Source: Hofstenia miamia (taxonomy: Eukaryota > Xenacoelomorpha > Acoela > Hofsteniidae). From it: a DNA stretch of 64,000 bases. The stretch is taken from NCBI GenBank assembly GCA_900660155.1, contig CABFPE010000252.1:607790-671789 (forward strand). The letters are read 5' to 3'. Both the position numbers and the translations under genes were made by a program. Below, piece by piece: positions 49,801 to 59,272 of the stretch (positions are counted from its first letter, which is position 1; each line of letters opens with the position of its first letter). The notes below the pieces were generated by a model. That model saw only the letters and a program-made list of their open reading frames with translations. It made no database searches and was not told where the DNA came from.

Positions 49801-52800
49801 TTTATTAGAAATTCTAAAACAGTGCGTAATTGAATTTCAATGAATGATGACCTAGCCACTAAATAAACACAATTAGCAATCAATGTAATTTAAGACAATA
49901 ACGAAAATTTTCATCCAGCTATAATTGTCTTCAAATCGTTTGTCTTCACCAATAAAAATATGTGCAGACCATTAAAATACACCTAATTCTGCAAAATGCT
50001 GTATTCAATTAGCTGAATATAAATTCTACTTGAATTGTCGTCCCCATTAGTAAGGTAATCTCAACGTTCCCCAAGGCGTTTAATCTTTAAAAGAAATAAT
50101 GGAAAAATTCATTTACGCAAGAACCTAGACATAAATTGCTAGCAGGAAAAAAATTGGAGTGAAGTTAATTTGAAATGCACTGCATACTTTGTGCGCAATA
50201 TAAGATAATATATAAACTTTAACCAGGAATGTACTAGTAAATAATTGACATGGGGCTCTAAATTTGATAGATAGGCAACATTTCTTTAAGAAATTTTTTT
50301 TTGAATAAAATTGCTTTTAAATTAAATTTGTCAACTAAACTCTGTCCCAGATAATAAGTAAACCGGTTTTTTAGGAAAATGAGGTAGTATGATATAAACA
50401 CGAGTATAATTTCAAATTTTGATTTTCATTTTTTATAATATGCACAAGATCCTAAACTATCTAATTCGAGCCACAACCATGGTATTTACGCCATAATTAA
50501 ACCCCAATTATTGATATAAAACTTTACTTATTAACTGGGACAGAGTTTAATCAGATCCACCACCCCAGAAACTAGGACGGTAACATAAATTTATATATTA
50601 TGTGGGGATGTGGGGGGGGGTGGTGGGAAAGGGTAGAGTCCTCTAACAAACTTGGATTTACAATAACATATCGCTGATAAAACTAAAAGTTTTTTATTTA
50701 GATAGATCTCATGACATTGTCACAAATTTAAGCTTAAAATTTCTTGTGATTTTTTTCGAATGGAGTAATTGCATTCAAAATTGCTTCTTGTTGTTCAAAC
50801 GAAAACAAATAAAAATTTTGCTTCATTGTTATACTCTGAAGAACTTAAAATATGCATAAAACAATAGTCTAAAATTCGCATGAAAATACAACTAGAGCCG
50901 AATCATGTCACAAAACTTGAATATCCCTAGATAATTCAGAGAAAAAATGAACATGGGCTTGGGGCGAAGTGTTGAAAAAATGGGCGGAAATTTCAAAAAT
51001 TACTTACTATTAGAGTGAATGTCATATAATCCTTGCATAAAAAAATATACGTTAGCATCATATACTCATTTAAAATTGAGTTTATGTTTCTGAATTTCAA
51101 TGTATAGATTTTTACCATAAGTTTCTGACTTACCCAAATTTGATCTCGCAAACTTAATAAACTGATTGGAAATTGGAATAATTTAAATGGTACTGGGCTG
51201 GGCCGGGCTGATATCCATTTCTGAGGCAGCGAGCATTGTAATTTTATAAGACAATTTGCCTTCTAGTAGGCATGTATCCTATGTTGATATACGAAATCTG
51301 GTAGGACAGTTTTATTGGTAACCAAGAGTGCATAGACGGATGATAGCAGCCATCATAAAGCATGATGACCACTCTAACCCAGCAGGAGTTAAATAAGCTT
51401 AAGTGAAAGTGAAATCCACGATCCTTATAAACACATTTTAAAGACTCAAACATATTTTGTATCTAACACGCTCATTTATAAAGAAGTCTAGTATTAATAC
51501 AAGTATTTGCGTTGTAGGGCTTTACAAACTCAAAAACCAATGATTTGTACATTATTTTACACTTAAATAATAAAGTCTTAATGAAATCAAGTGCTTCGTC
51601 GTGGGATTGCGTGGGAATATTTTAACAAGAACTGGGCGTAATGCACTCGACTTAGCATAAAATCAAATCTAAATGGAGCGATCAATTATTCCACTTGAGA
51701 ACGCATTCCGTAATAATAAAGTCAAGAATTCACAAAGAGGTACAGCGTACAATAATATATAATGAAAGGCACAAAAATGAGTTTATGCATAGAGATGAAA
51801 AGTTTCTGGTGAAATTAAAGACATTTTTCTAAATGAATGTTTTGAAAAGTCACTTCAAAGCGATTGACCAACTTCTGTCGGAATAAAGCAGACTGGCAAT
51901 AATTAGATTTGCAATTCATATTGTTCCACTCGGAGCAACAATCTAGCGCTAATAAACTACGATTTGTCAATTCAAAGTCACGAAAACGCTTCGTAACATT
52001 TTGTTGGAGATATCTGAGATTTCACACGTTTATAAAATATCTTACAGAACACTATTTTACCTGGGCTTTTTTGTAGCACTTATTCTTGAGGAGGCCGATT
52101 TGTCCCCGCAAGATCTTGGAAACGGTACATTTGATCAACACTAAATTTGGTGTGGAGATACTCTGATATGTCAGGAATTATTTGGCGGTAACCATTTTGC
52201 GATATGATAACTAATATGCAAATTATGCGCATATTAATTAGGCTACGTATCAGAATTTTCTTAATTTTTCATTATTGACACAAACTGTTAGAAATATTAC
52301 TAAATAGGAATCAAGAGAATGGCCTACTATGCAAATAACATAGAAAATATTTAATTATAATTTTGCATTGAAAATTATGTCTTGGTTTCAATTTAAAGCC
52401 TTTTCATAAAAAATCGTTATTTTCGAAATTCTCAAGAAATGACAGTTTTTCATGGACTTGTTTTTTAAGACCCGCTATAACTTTGTAACACATTAATATC
52501 TGCATAATTTTCAAAAGTTGCAGAACAAGTTAAAGAAAAAAGTCATGGGAAGGATAGTTCATTTAAACAAATGGTCTCTGAGTCATATCTAAAATTATAG
52601 ATTGGGGGTTCCACTGGGTAAAATAGGGTTCAGATGTTCAAAGAACTGACCTAGAACGATTAGAATTGCTATTTTGTATTCAAAAATTAATTTCTCAAAT
52701 ACAAAATTTCGTAATTAGCTCTTTCAAAGCTTCTCCAAATGACAAAATCAATATGTTAGCATATAGTTAATTTGAAAAAAATAAATTATAAAATAAAACA

Positions 52801-55116
52801 AAATTTAGAAAAAAACATTTTTAAATTCTTATTAAAATTCTTTTATATTAGGACAGTTGCCGGAGAGCTATAATTCTTTAATTCCTTTTTTACAAATATA
52901 AATCATAATTTTTATAATGAAACTGAAATTGCTACTTGGACAAAAGCTTGCCAAACCAAACCAATTCTCTGTCTCACTTGTTTGATAAATGTTGAATGTC
53001 TAACACATTATTGGAATCGAGCCAGTATTATTTGGCCCGACCTGGCATGCGGCTCACATATTTTCCCAAAAATTGGTCTAGTCCGCAGCCCATGTTGTAA
53101 TTTTTGATTAGTCAACTCAGTCCAGACGCAGTTGAGCCGAATGCGCTTAGACCACTAATCAGTATCTTACCAAAAACAGGAACAAAAAACATGTGTATCA
53201 AAGTGGGCTCCTCTTGGAATGCGAATTCAGTTCAACTTGGCCAATTATCAGTCTAACTATATTTAGAAAATAGAAAGACAACATCGGTTCATAGTCATGA
53301 AAAGTCAACCACAACACAAGCTATACTTTTTTCTCCCCAGAATACAATATCCTTTATCAGTAGTCAACTACACGTTCGGATTCTAATTTTAATCAATGAA
53401 ATTTCAGATTGATGTGCTGTGATGGTACGGTCTATAAATTTCGAAAATTTACGTATAATTTATCAACTATAGAATGAATGAACGAAAATGGCACTACGAC
53501 AAGCCGTTAATTACTGTTTCTCACGTGATTGATTCTAAGCATCCTCATTAATTCGCAAATAAACTGACGAGTTGAACTATAGTCGTTCTCTAGCCTATGA
53601 AAACGTTGGTGTGAACAAATTACAGGAGACAAGCTGATAAAAATTTTGTAAATTTTTGAAGTTAATTAATGTAAATCCAATAGCATTTTGTCTATAGTAA
53701 AATAAATGAATCATAGGATTGATTAGACCTTTCGTGAAATATTTAGCAGTAAGTCTCTAAGGTAAAAATGAACTTGGAGTTCAAAAGGTGGAAAAAGTGG
53801 TTGGATTTGCAGAGCACCGGTTAAAATGTTCAATTTTGTCGTATTGCGCATTCTCTACATGTATATTCAAATTCACAATCTAAGGTTTGCTTCAACATAT
53901 GTTTAAAGAAATAAGCTATATTGTCCCATCTCAACTCCATTTGATACGTCGGTAGTAATTGTAATTCTGATGAAAATTGCTGCAGGATTTAAACATTGCA
54001 ATTAGCGCCTTGTCTTGTGGGAATATCTATTTGCATGGTATTAGTGGTACTGCTACTAGGACTATAACTGAAAAAATAGGGAACACGGATTTCAGAATTA
54101 TATTAATAATTTTTAGCAAAATATAAATCATGCCGAGGGACCATATTGACCTGGGATAAGAATAGTTCTTCGAACTGATATGGAACGGGATTGGGGCCAA
54201 ATGAGCCTGGGATCATAAATTCTCATTCCGCAGTACCATAGTTGCAATTACAATAGATCTAGAGATCATATAAGATAAATAAGAAGTTTATTACTACTTT
54301 CGCAAATAACTACGTATAGCTCAATAAAATCCCGCACAATATTTTCTCAAAAGTCATATTAAAATGAATTAAAAGTCTTATAAAATTTGCATCAATTCAT
54401 TACTTTAGAAAATTAAAATGAGCAAACTATGCAAAGAATATTAAAACTATGCGGAAATTATTGTTTACACTGATAACTTCGATAGGTTTACCGAATATCA
54501 ATATTCTAATGAACTTGCACCAAAAGCTTCAATGACATTTTTAGCAAAATCAACTTAGTTTGGTCAGGAATACAGAGAAATTGAAATTTTTTTTGGTAAT
54601 TATCATAAAAATAGACTGTATTGAAATTAATTTAAGTGGATCGGGCAGGTCTTAAGCCTAAATTTTTGGTGCATGTCCATGTCTGGCTCACTACTTATTA
54701 ATGTTAATGTTTTCCAACAAATCAGTTTGATTTGAAAAAAACTATGATACTTTTAAGCTTGTTTAGTGCATCGTTCAGAACGACCACAAGGCCTGTTCAT
54801 TGATATTTTTAAGGTAAATGCATTGTACTAGTTATAATCTATATTAACATTTATATAAAAATTGATTTTCGGAAATTTTTTAAGAATCGTTAACAACAAA
54901 TATACATATTATTTAATTTCTGTATTCAATTTTATACATTCATAAATAATTACGTACGATCCCCTAAATAAAAATATTTAAGTAAAAAAAGTATTAACAG
55001 CTAACCTGTACACTACGTTCGTCTTTAATGTGTAAACAATTTTTGCGCCAGTGGGAATTGTGTCCACAATGACAACAAACAAAAATAACTAATAGACAAC
55101 TGAAAATGCTCAACAT
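30946..55116 (-). CDS. predicted secreted protein of ~311 residues, five exons, family unknown
   Basis: Five minus-strand exons join in phase: 55006-55116 (ATG, phase 0 end), 36566-36755 (ends phase 1), 33568-33824 (phase 0), 32443-32682 (phase 0) and 30946-31083 (TGA). All introns are GT-AG (donors GTTAGC, GTAAAC, GTATTT, GTAAGA). Exon 1 encodes a clear signal peptide, 'MLSIFSCLLVIFVCCHC', then 'GHNSHWRKNC'. Exon 2 continues 'IQYHSIRISRGSCESESQSN' and 'EDIYITLDSAMEYN'; exon 3 'YGIYCRNRLYMEEAYGSD' and 'YFYIRVEAVMLKSSGHIPIG'; exon 4 'VNRGDVIIHWAIMWSFCGKN'; exon 5 ends 'WQTKSHFVTIFKRN'. About seven cysteines follow the signal peptide, and there is no obvious membrane segment after it. I do not recognise the family. 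The exon 1 to exon 2 link across 18.2 kb rests on phase and sense only; exons 2-5 are firmer. Additional exons in the long intron cannot be excluded. Confidence 0.6.
31260..31465 (+). repeat. dispersed repeat copy (pairs with 10488-10640)
   Basis: Same-orientation relative of the copy in the TECR intron, sharing 'ACACATCCATTG' and 'CGAACGTAATG.TGAAAATTT'. It lies in the intron between exons 4 and 5 of the secreted-protein gene and continues into 'GCGTACGCAGGG'. Confidence 0.5.
31911..32306. mobile_element. hAT-type MITE with perfect 8-bp target duplication
   Basis: Left end 'CACAGTTGGAATCGGGTACA' is matched by the right end, whose reverse complement starts 'CAGAGTTGGAATCGG'. ATTCGCAG is present on both sides (31903-31910 and 32307-32314), a perfect 8-bp duplication. 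Internal 'TACCCGAA' and 'ACCGAA' motifs repeat near both ends. No coding capacity. It sits in the intron before the last exon of the secreted-protein gene. Confidence 0.9.
33825..35777. other. intron of the secreted-protein gene, nothing recognised
   Basis: AT-rich sequence. 34761-34870 is rich in 'AATTGATATTGA'-like short repeats. No other feature is supportable. Confidence 0.45.
35779..36412 (-). mobile_element. R4/Dong-type LINE, 3' fragment
   Basis: Read on the minus strand, 'TWWLKNARLKRETEALIIAA' , 'QAIRTNWLKKDIDK' and 'SWGHLIGGCAKLAQNE' match the C-terminal region of R4-type LINE proteins ('WLK.G.LK.ETE.LI.AAQ.QA.RTN..K..ID', 'H...GC.KLAQ.EY'). Near the end 'LLLTSRVLKKSLRLPGSW' matches the usual 'LL.TARILRKVL' end. 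Several stops and frame changes are present. The element is 5'-truncated. TTA-repeat tracts lie on both sides (35778-35796 and 36416-36441), consistent with insertion into a TAA/TTA microsatellite. It sits inside an intron of the secreted-protein gene, same strand. Confidence 0.7.
37311..37573. repeat. degenerate MITE, GGGAC-rich, related to 29100-29430
   Basis: 'TTAGGAAATCTCTGTGGGAC' at the left pairs with the right end, whose reverse complement begins 'TTAGGGTTCTGCGGGAC'. Interior blocks such as 'GGTCCCA' and 'CAGTCCC' recur. No target duplication is recognisable. Confidence 0.5.
37574..38993. other. intron of the secreted-protein gene
   Basis: No gene seen. 38618-38660 ('CTAACCACATGAGATAGTTA') is related to the inner arm of the foldback MITE at 62901. 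A (TA)n tract lies at 38754-38775. Confidence 0.45.
38994..39297 (-). other. exon-like open stretch, unassigned
   Basis: Open on the minus strand for about 100 codons with a coding-like composition ('NIFHSFAEVATVHCLLLLAE', 'PAYAAYIVNIDSIHQFLCAT', 'SRSESNQDINDTLTPAIFGP') and a consensus donor GTAAGT at 38988-38993; an acceptor-like CCAAG precedes it. Its phases (1 in, 2 out) do not fit between exons 1 and 2 of the surrounding gene, so it is not part of that model as read. It may be an exon of a nested gene or chance. Confidence 0.25.
40610..40852. mobile_element. short MITE inside a TA microsatellite
   Basis: 'CAGGGGTGTACTC' at 40626 is inverted as 'GAGTACATCCCTG' ending at 40791, enclosing 166 bp with 'GAGGGGGGCT' near one end and 'GCCCCC' near the other. 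Both sides are (TA)n (40610-40625 and 40792-40852), so a TA target is likely. A single N at 40873 follows. Confidence 0.65.
41154..41405. repeat. degenerate tandem repeat, ~85-bp period, three units
   Basis: Units begin near 41154 ('AAACCCTAACCCAAAAC'), 41239 ('AAGCCCTAACAAAACAC') and 41323 ('AAAACCTAACCTTAAC'), each followed by a T-rich part. The CCCTAA content is not a telomeric array. Confidence 0.45.
41406..43573. other. intron of the secreted-protein gene, nothing recognised
   Basis: AT-rich; no coding stretch, RNA gene or delimited repeat that I can support. Confidence 0.45.
43574..45906. repeat. 1166-bp block present twice around a single N (assembly artefact likely)
   Basis: 43574-44739 and 44741-45906 are essentially identical (one difference noticed, 'AAAACGGAAATTC' against 'AAAACTGAAATTC'), and the only base between them is N (44740). 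This is the pattern of two overlapping contig ends joined without merging, not of a natural tandem duplication. Each copy contains a 68-codon minus-strand open stretch with no recognised similarity. Confidence 0.9.
46654..48502 (+). mobile_element. DNA transposon with 21-bp terminal inverted repeats, family not named
   Basis: Starts 'CTGCCCTGAGCAGGCAAAAC' and ends with its exact reverse complement; the match is 21 bp without mismatch. AATA flanks both ends (46650-46653 and 48503-48506), suggesting a 4-bp target duplication. The interior carries part of a transposase-like gene (separate entry). At 1.85 kb it is probably an internally deleted copy. It lies in the 18-kb intron of the secreted-protein gene, in the opposite orientation. 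Confidence 0.8.
47684..48369 (+). pseudogene. transposase-like gene, truncated
   Basis: The first part (to 48097) reads 'KNLIQAHVEKFNPNLPHYRR', 'AHAPNRRYLPAELTITDMHS' and 'VVKNMNIAFTKLSGEEC'. After a frame change, 'FNAECKFCQ', 'VVVRSVDLQKVIMLPILPGI' and 'FTKRMVAFHENFHPL' follow. I know this 'HYRREHAPNR.YLP...F..L..EEC...DLQKVIMLP' string from unannotated proteins in several invertebrate genomes, but not a firm superfamily name. The D in 'SVDLQKV' may be the first catalytic aspartate of a DDE fold. The rest of the catalytic domain is absent: only about 130 bp remain before the right terminus. Confidence 0.6.
48503..50335. other. intron of the secreted-protein gene; short palindrome
   Basis: 48984-49011 is a 28-bp hairpin ('CACAGCCTAC', 8-nt loop, 'GTAGGCTGTG') flanked on both sides by GTGGACG (48977-48983, 49012-49018). 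No other feature is supportable. Confidence 0.5.
50336..50549. mobile_element. foldback MITE with AAACTCTGTCCCAG termini
   Basis: 'TAAACTCTGTCCCAGATAAT' at the left pairs with 'TTATTAACTGGGACAGAGTT' at the right, enclosing 214 bp; both arms continue with TAAGTAAA / TTTACTTA. Target duplication unclear (possibly TA). No coding capacity. Confidence 0.7.
50550..52064. other. intron of the secreted-protein gene, nothing firm
   Basis: A G-rich tract at 50604-50633 (runs of up to nine G) stands out in AT-rich DNA. A minus-strand open stretch at 51244-51453 has no recognised similarity. Confidence 0.4.
52065..52600 (+). repeat. dispersed repeat, copy A of an inverted pair
   Basis: From 'TATTTTACCTGGGCTTTTTT' to 'AAATGGTCTCTGAGTCATAT', about 540 bp, this sequence is present in reverse orientation at 56505-57045. 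Shared blocks include 'AATATGCAAATTATGCGCA', 'AAAATCGTTATTTTCGAAA' and 'AAAAGTTGCAGAACAAGTTA'. Family unknown. Confidence 0.8.
52601..55005. other. intron of the secreted-protein gene, between inverted repeats
   Basis: No gene seen. Scattered GGGAC/GGCCCGA-like fragments (53030-53100, 54130-54215, 54645-54680) suggest decayed MITEs, but none can be delimited. Confidence 0.4.
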
Positions 55117-55278
55117 CTTTTTTCTAAATACTAAACATTAATTGTCGAGTTCTCTCACTAGATGGCATTCTTAGAATAAAGCACCAATCCGAATGCCAAC
55201 TGAATTATTGATTATACCAAATTGTTAAATATTACCTCTGCTAGGATTAGCCCAGTGCAGGTAGTGTATACATCTCCA

Positions 55279-55828
55279 GAGGCGCACCCAGAGGGGGGGA
55301 ACTGGGGGAACGTTCCCCCCCTCAACAGAGCACAGATGCTTCCATTCCTCATGAAATGTATGCTGATATGAATCTATATGCAGGGGTAAGCAATAATTAA
55401 TTGATATTGCAATTATTACAATAATTGGAAATCGATTAATTTATTGAATACTTTAGAAGAAGAAAAATTACCAATAATTTACAATTCGAAAATCATTATT
55501 GTCCTGCCTAGTAAATTAATACAGTATTGGCTATTGCATGTGTACAGCACAGTTTGATGACCAAAATATACATTATGCTTCCACTACCGACTTCACTTTT
55601 TTATATGGTGAAGGCATAACATTAATCCTATTTCGCACTTTTGCTATCTTTCTGTCACACACCTCATATTGTGATGTCAAACCTAAAGATATTAAACAAT
55701 GATCACAGCCTATACATAAGGTATCTATGCAGAACCAAATTTGCTTTTAGTGATTACGATTTCTGGCAACATTTAACTTATATTTTTCTTAGTACCAACA
55801 GAAGTATGAAGCACTCGTAATTTTGTTT
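55279..55828. mobile_element. partial hAT-like insertion, probably present in one haplotype
   Basis: 'CAGAGGCGCACCCAGAGGGG' starts where the duplicated flank (55044-55278 against 55830-56064) loses identity. It looks like a hAT-type terminus and contains the palindrome 'GGGGGAACGTTCCCCC'. The sequence runs into the single N at 55829, so only one end of the element is seen. Confidence 0.55.
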
Positions 55829-55829
55829 N

Positions 55830-56064
55830 TGCGCCAGTGGGAATTGTGTCCACAATGACAACAAACAAAAATAACTAATAGACAACTGAAAATGCTCAAC
55901 ATCTTTTTTCTAAATACTAAACATTAATTGTCGAGTTCTCTCACTAGATGGCATTCTTAGAATAAAGCACCAATCCGAATGCCAACTGAATTATTGATAA
56001 TACCAAATTGTTAAATATTACCTCTGCTAGGATTAGCCCAGTGCAGGTAGTGTATACATCTCCA
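55830..56064. repeat. second copy of the exon-1 flank of the secreted-protein gene
   Basis: Matches 55044-55278 with one difference noticed ('GATTATACC' against 'GATAATACC'). It contains the start codon and most of the signal-peptide exon again (minus-strand ATG at 55900-55902), cut off by the N. Best read as the allele without the insertion, not as a second gene. Confidence 0.85.
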
Positions 56065-56504
56065 TTTTTGACGTCATATCACGTGAACGAAGAAGTTCGC
56101 TAAGGAATAAATCGAAAGAGAATTTTCAGGGAATTATATTATAAATGTTCAGTGTTAAAACAAATTAGAATCTAAACCAAATAAATATTCTGTGTTCAAA
56201 CAATAGGGTCTTCGAAACAAATAATATTACATCAAAACTACTTTTATTTATTCAATAGAGTTTATAATTATTGACAAATTTGTATACATTGAGGGCCTAC
56301 CAATGCTAAATATTATGTATAGTTGGGACGCAAAACTTTTTGTGTTCGATTACATCAAAGAATTAAACTATTTCCTTCGAGTTTGTCTAAACAAAGCCAT
56401 TCTTCATTAATAAGTTTACAGTCATTCATAAATATTTTATTATATTTAGGCCCTTTCTGCTAGAGTTCTGAGAGATCTGTACTTGACCCCCTCTATATTT
56501 TTAG
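56065..56504. other. no feature seen; 5' flank of the secreted-protein gene
   Basis: If 55830-56064 is the empty allele, this is the true upstream region of the secreted-protein gene. No TATA box is evident at a useful distance. Confidence 0.35.
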
Positions 56505-57045
56505 AAATAACTCAGAGACCGTATTTTTAGACAAACTATTCTTCTATGACTTATTTCTTTAACTTGTTCTGCAACTTTTGACACAAAAATTATGCAGATA
56601 GGGTTAAAGGTTACAAAGTTATAAAGATTTTCAGAACAAATTACCATGAAAAACTGACATTCCTTGAGAGTTTCGAAAATAACGATTTTGTATGTAAAGG
56701 CTATAAATTGAAACCAAAGCATAATTTATTAAATTATAGTTAAATGTTCTCTATGTTGTATTTGCATTAGAGGCCTTTCTCTTGTTTCCTATTTACTAAT
56801 ATATCTAATATTGTGTACCAATAATGAGAAATTAAGAAAATTGGATACATAATCTAATTAATGTGCGCATAATTTGCATATTAATTATGATATCGCAAGC
56901 CAAAATATTCCTGACATGTCAGAGTATCTCCGCACCAAATTTGGTGTTGATCGGAAATATAGCTCCCTAGTTCTTATAAGGGTAGTAGCGCAATTCCCCC
57001 CTCATCAATAATTGAAACGAAGAAGCCCAGGTAAAATAAAGTTAA
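56505..57045 (-). repeat. dispersed repeat, copy B of an inverted pair
   Basis: Reverse-oriented relative of 52065-52600, ending with 'GAAGCCCAGGTAAAATAAA'. The two copies differ at many positions and by small gaps, so they are old relative to the clean MITE insertions nearby. Confidence 0.8.
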
Positions 57046-57422
57046 ACTGTTTGATAAAAGCAAAGAAAATATCATTTTAGAATAAGGGAAAATGTTCTTG
57101 AACCGTACCCTTAAAACACGTACGGGTGGACCATATAGTCACACTGTATCTAAATTGACTAAATATTTTAGCGGAATTGGGACTTTGCATGGAAGTGGGA
57201 TCACGATTTTCAGAATTATTATTGATATTTAGAATATTTTAATATTTTTTCCAATTTTAAGTAAAAATAAATTTGGCCGTTGGTGCACATGGAACGATGG
57301 GAGCAGCATGTGGGAACCTATACCAAATCTGAATCTGAAGGGACTAAATAAGACTGGGACTAATATAATTATGGTCCTGCACAAGCGTAGAGCGCTGAAA
57401 ATTCTTAGGTGATATATAACAA

Positions 57423-57975
57423 ATTACAAGTCGTTTGCATTTTTAGATTTAGCGCTGCCAGTGGCTGCATGCACCCGCTTACCTTCCAATGTCCGGTGCC
57501 CGCCCGTTGGAATTCATCGGGCAGGAACGGGCGGCTCGGACCACTCGCCATCTATTGAGAGAAACATTAAATACTACGAAACTAAATCAAAATTCACAAA
57601 AGTACTATATAATTTTGTCTTCTCGTGAGAAACTTCTTACGACTCCTATAAAATTTATTAATTCTATCAAAGATCATGCATAAAGATTAGCATTTTGCAT
57701 TTCGGTCATTTTTATTACAACAAAATTTAAATATTCTTACAGTAAAAGCATAAATTTAGCGGTAAATTATTAATTTTTTTTAAAAGCAGAAAACCTTATG
57801 TCATTATAGCATATTTTCTTTTGATTATACCTGACTTTATTTGAGCGGGCATAACCTATACCCGGTTATTTGAGCGGCTGATGCCCGCATCCCGGTCACA
57901 CTAATGCCCGGTGCCCGCCCTCCCCTCTGCCCGGCGGGACCGGGCATGCCCGCAAAACACTAATTACAAGTCTTT
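57423..57975. mobile_element. GC-rich non-autonomous element, CGGGCATGCCCG type
   Basis: Two GC-rich ends (57470-57545 and 57843-57960) with 'CCGGTGCCCGCCC' in each and 'GGGCATGCCCG' near the right end stand out from an AT-rich centre. The right end reads 'CGCAAAACACTA', and a CAGTG-like motif lies near the left. 'ATTACAAGTCGTTTG' (57423) and 'ATTACAAGTCTTTTG' (57962) flank the unit. The style matches hAT-type MITEs, but the exact ends are uncertain. Confidence 0.5.
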
Positions 57976-58280
57976 TGTGGGGTTCATTTGCCTACGAACA
58001 TGTAAATATTTATAGAATAGCAGAACATTCTAATTCAGACGCCCACATTAAATATTGAATGTTAAGTAGGAAAAATCTCGTTTGTCGCAATAAATAAATG
58101 CTATTGCAAAAATTCTTAAACACGCATTTTTATTTCATGGCTCAGATAAATTAGTATCTTTGACAAAGGATTTTGCTCAATTCTGGGGTGTTTTTTTACT
58201 CAAGATTTTTATTCTGAGGACATTGATTATATTTAAATTTTAAAGAATTTTCAATTATATTTGGTAGTGTGGTACATTTT

Positions 58281-59053
58281 AGGCCCGAAACACACGATAG
58301 TTATTTCTGCGCGGAATTCCTAAGATAATTGTTTTTGATTAAAAATACAGTATTTGCCAAAAAAATAACCCAATAGAGCACAAAGAGATCCATGTAGTGA
58401 TTAGGAGATCCCAATAAGGCACAAAAAGATCCTCATAGGGATTAGGAGATCCGAATAAGGCAAGAGGAGATCCAACTAAGGCTAACAAACATCCCAATTG
58501 TGCAAATAAATATCCAACATGTATCATTAAGAAAAACACTATATACATTGAACAGAAAATCAAATTGACAATTTTTGAGGAGGACTTTGGTAAATAATGT
58601 GTGCAAATTTTGTGCAAATGAAGCATGCACAAAGAAAAATGTGTTTTCCAGCAGCTGGTGCACTTGAGAACAAGCGGTATGAAAGTATAGTAAAGTATAT
58701 GAATACATGTACAGTAGTTATCTATGGTTTATTATTCTCAGGTTCAAAAAATTGCACTCATTATCAATTTTAATTTATAAAGTGTCTTTGATTTGTATTT
58801 GTTACAAAAACAGTGAAATTTGAAGAAAAATATAGGGAAAGTGTTGCAGGTTTGTTGCGAACCAAATATCTAAACTATTGTACATGACGTATCTCCTTCA
58901 AAATTAAAATATAGACAATTCAGACGAAGGGCTCCAACTTTTGCCGATAATCATGTGATAAAGAATTTGAAATAAAGAACTGTTTTTGTAACAACAATGT
59001 ATTCACTTTTGTATAATAAGTTTAAAAACGATAGAACAATAATTCTTATCTAC

Positions 59054-59088
<35 letters not shown>

Positions 59089-59233
59089 TTNATCAGTCGT
59101 GCACAATAGTGCCTTATACATTGCAACGGATATAAAATTAGGAGGCCTGACTGCTGATGTGGATCAACGTAGCTTTGATATAGTTCTGCTTCAAGAATAA
59201 AGTCATTTCTCAGTGCAACAATCTTAAATATTT

Positions 59234-59272
<39 letters not shown>

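Noticed and set aside
51244-51453. Minus-strand exon
   Set aside because: Some coding-like residues, but no good splice pair and no fit with neighbouring gene models.
55830-55902. Second signal-peptide exon, i.e. a tandem gene copy
   Set aside because: Better explained as the alternative allele assembled in series; identity and the N join argue against a second gene.
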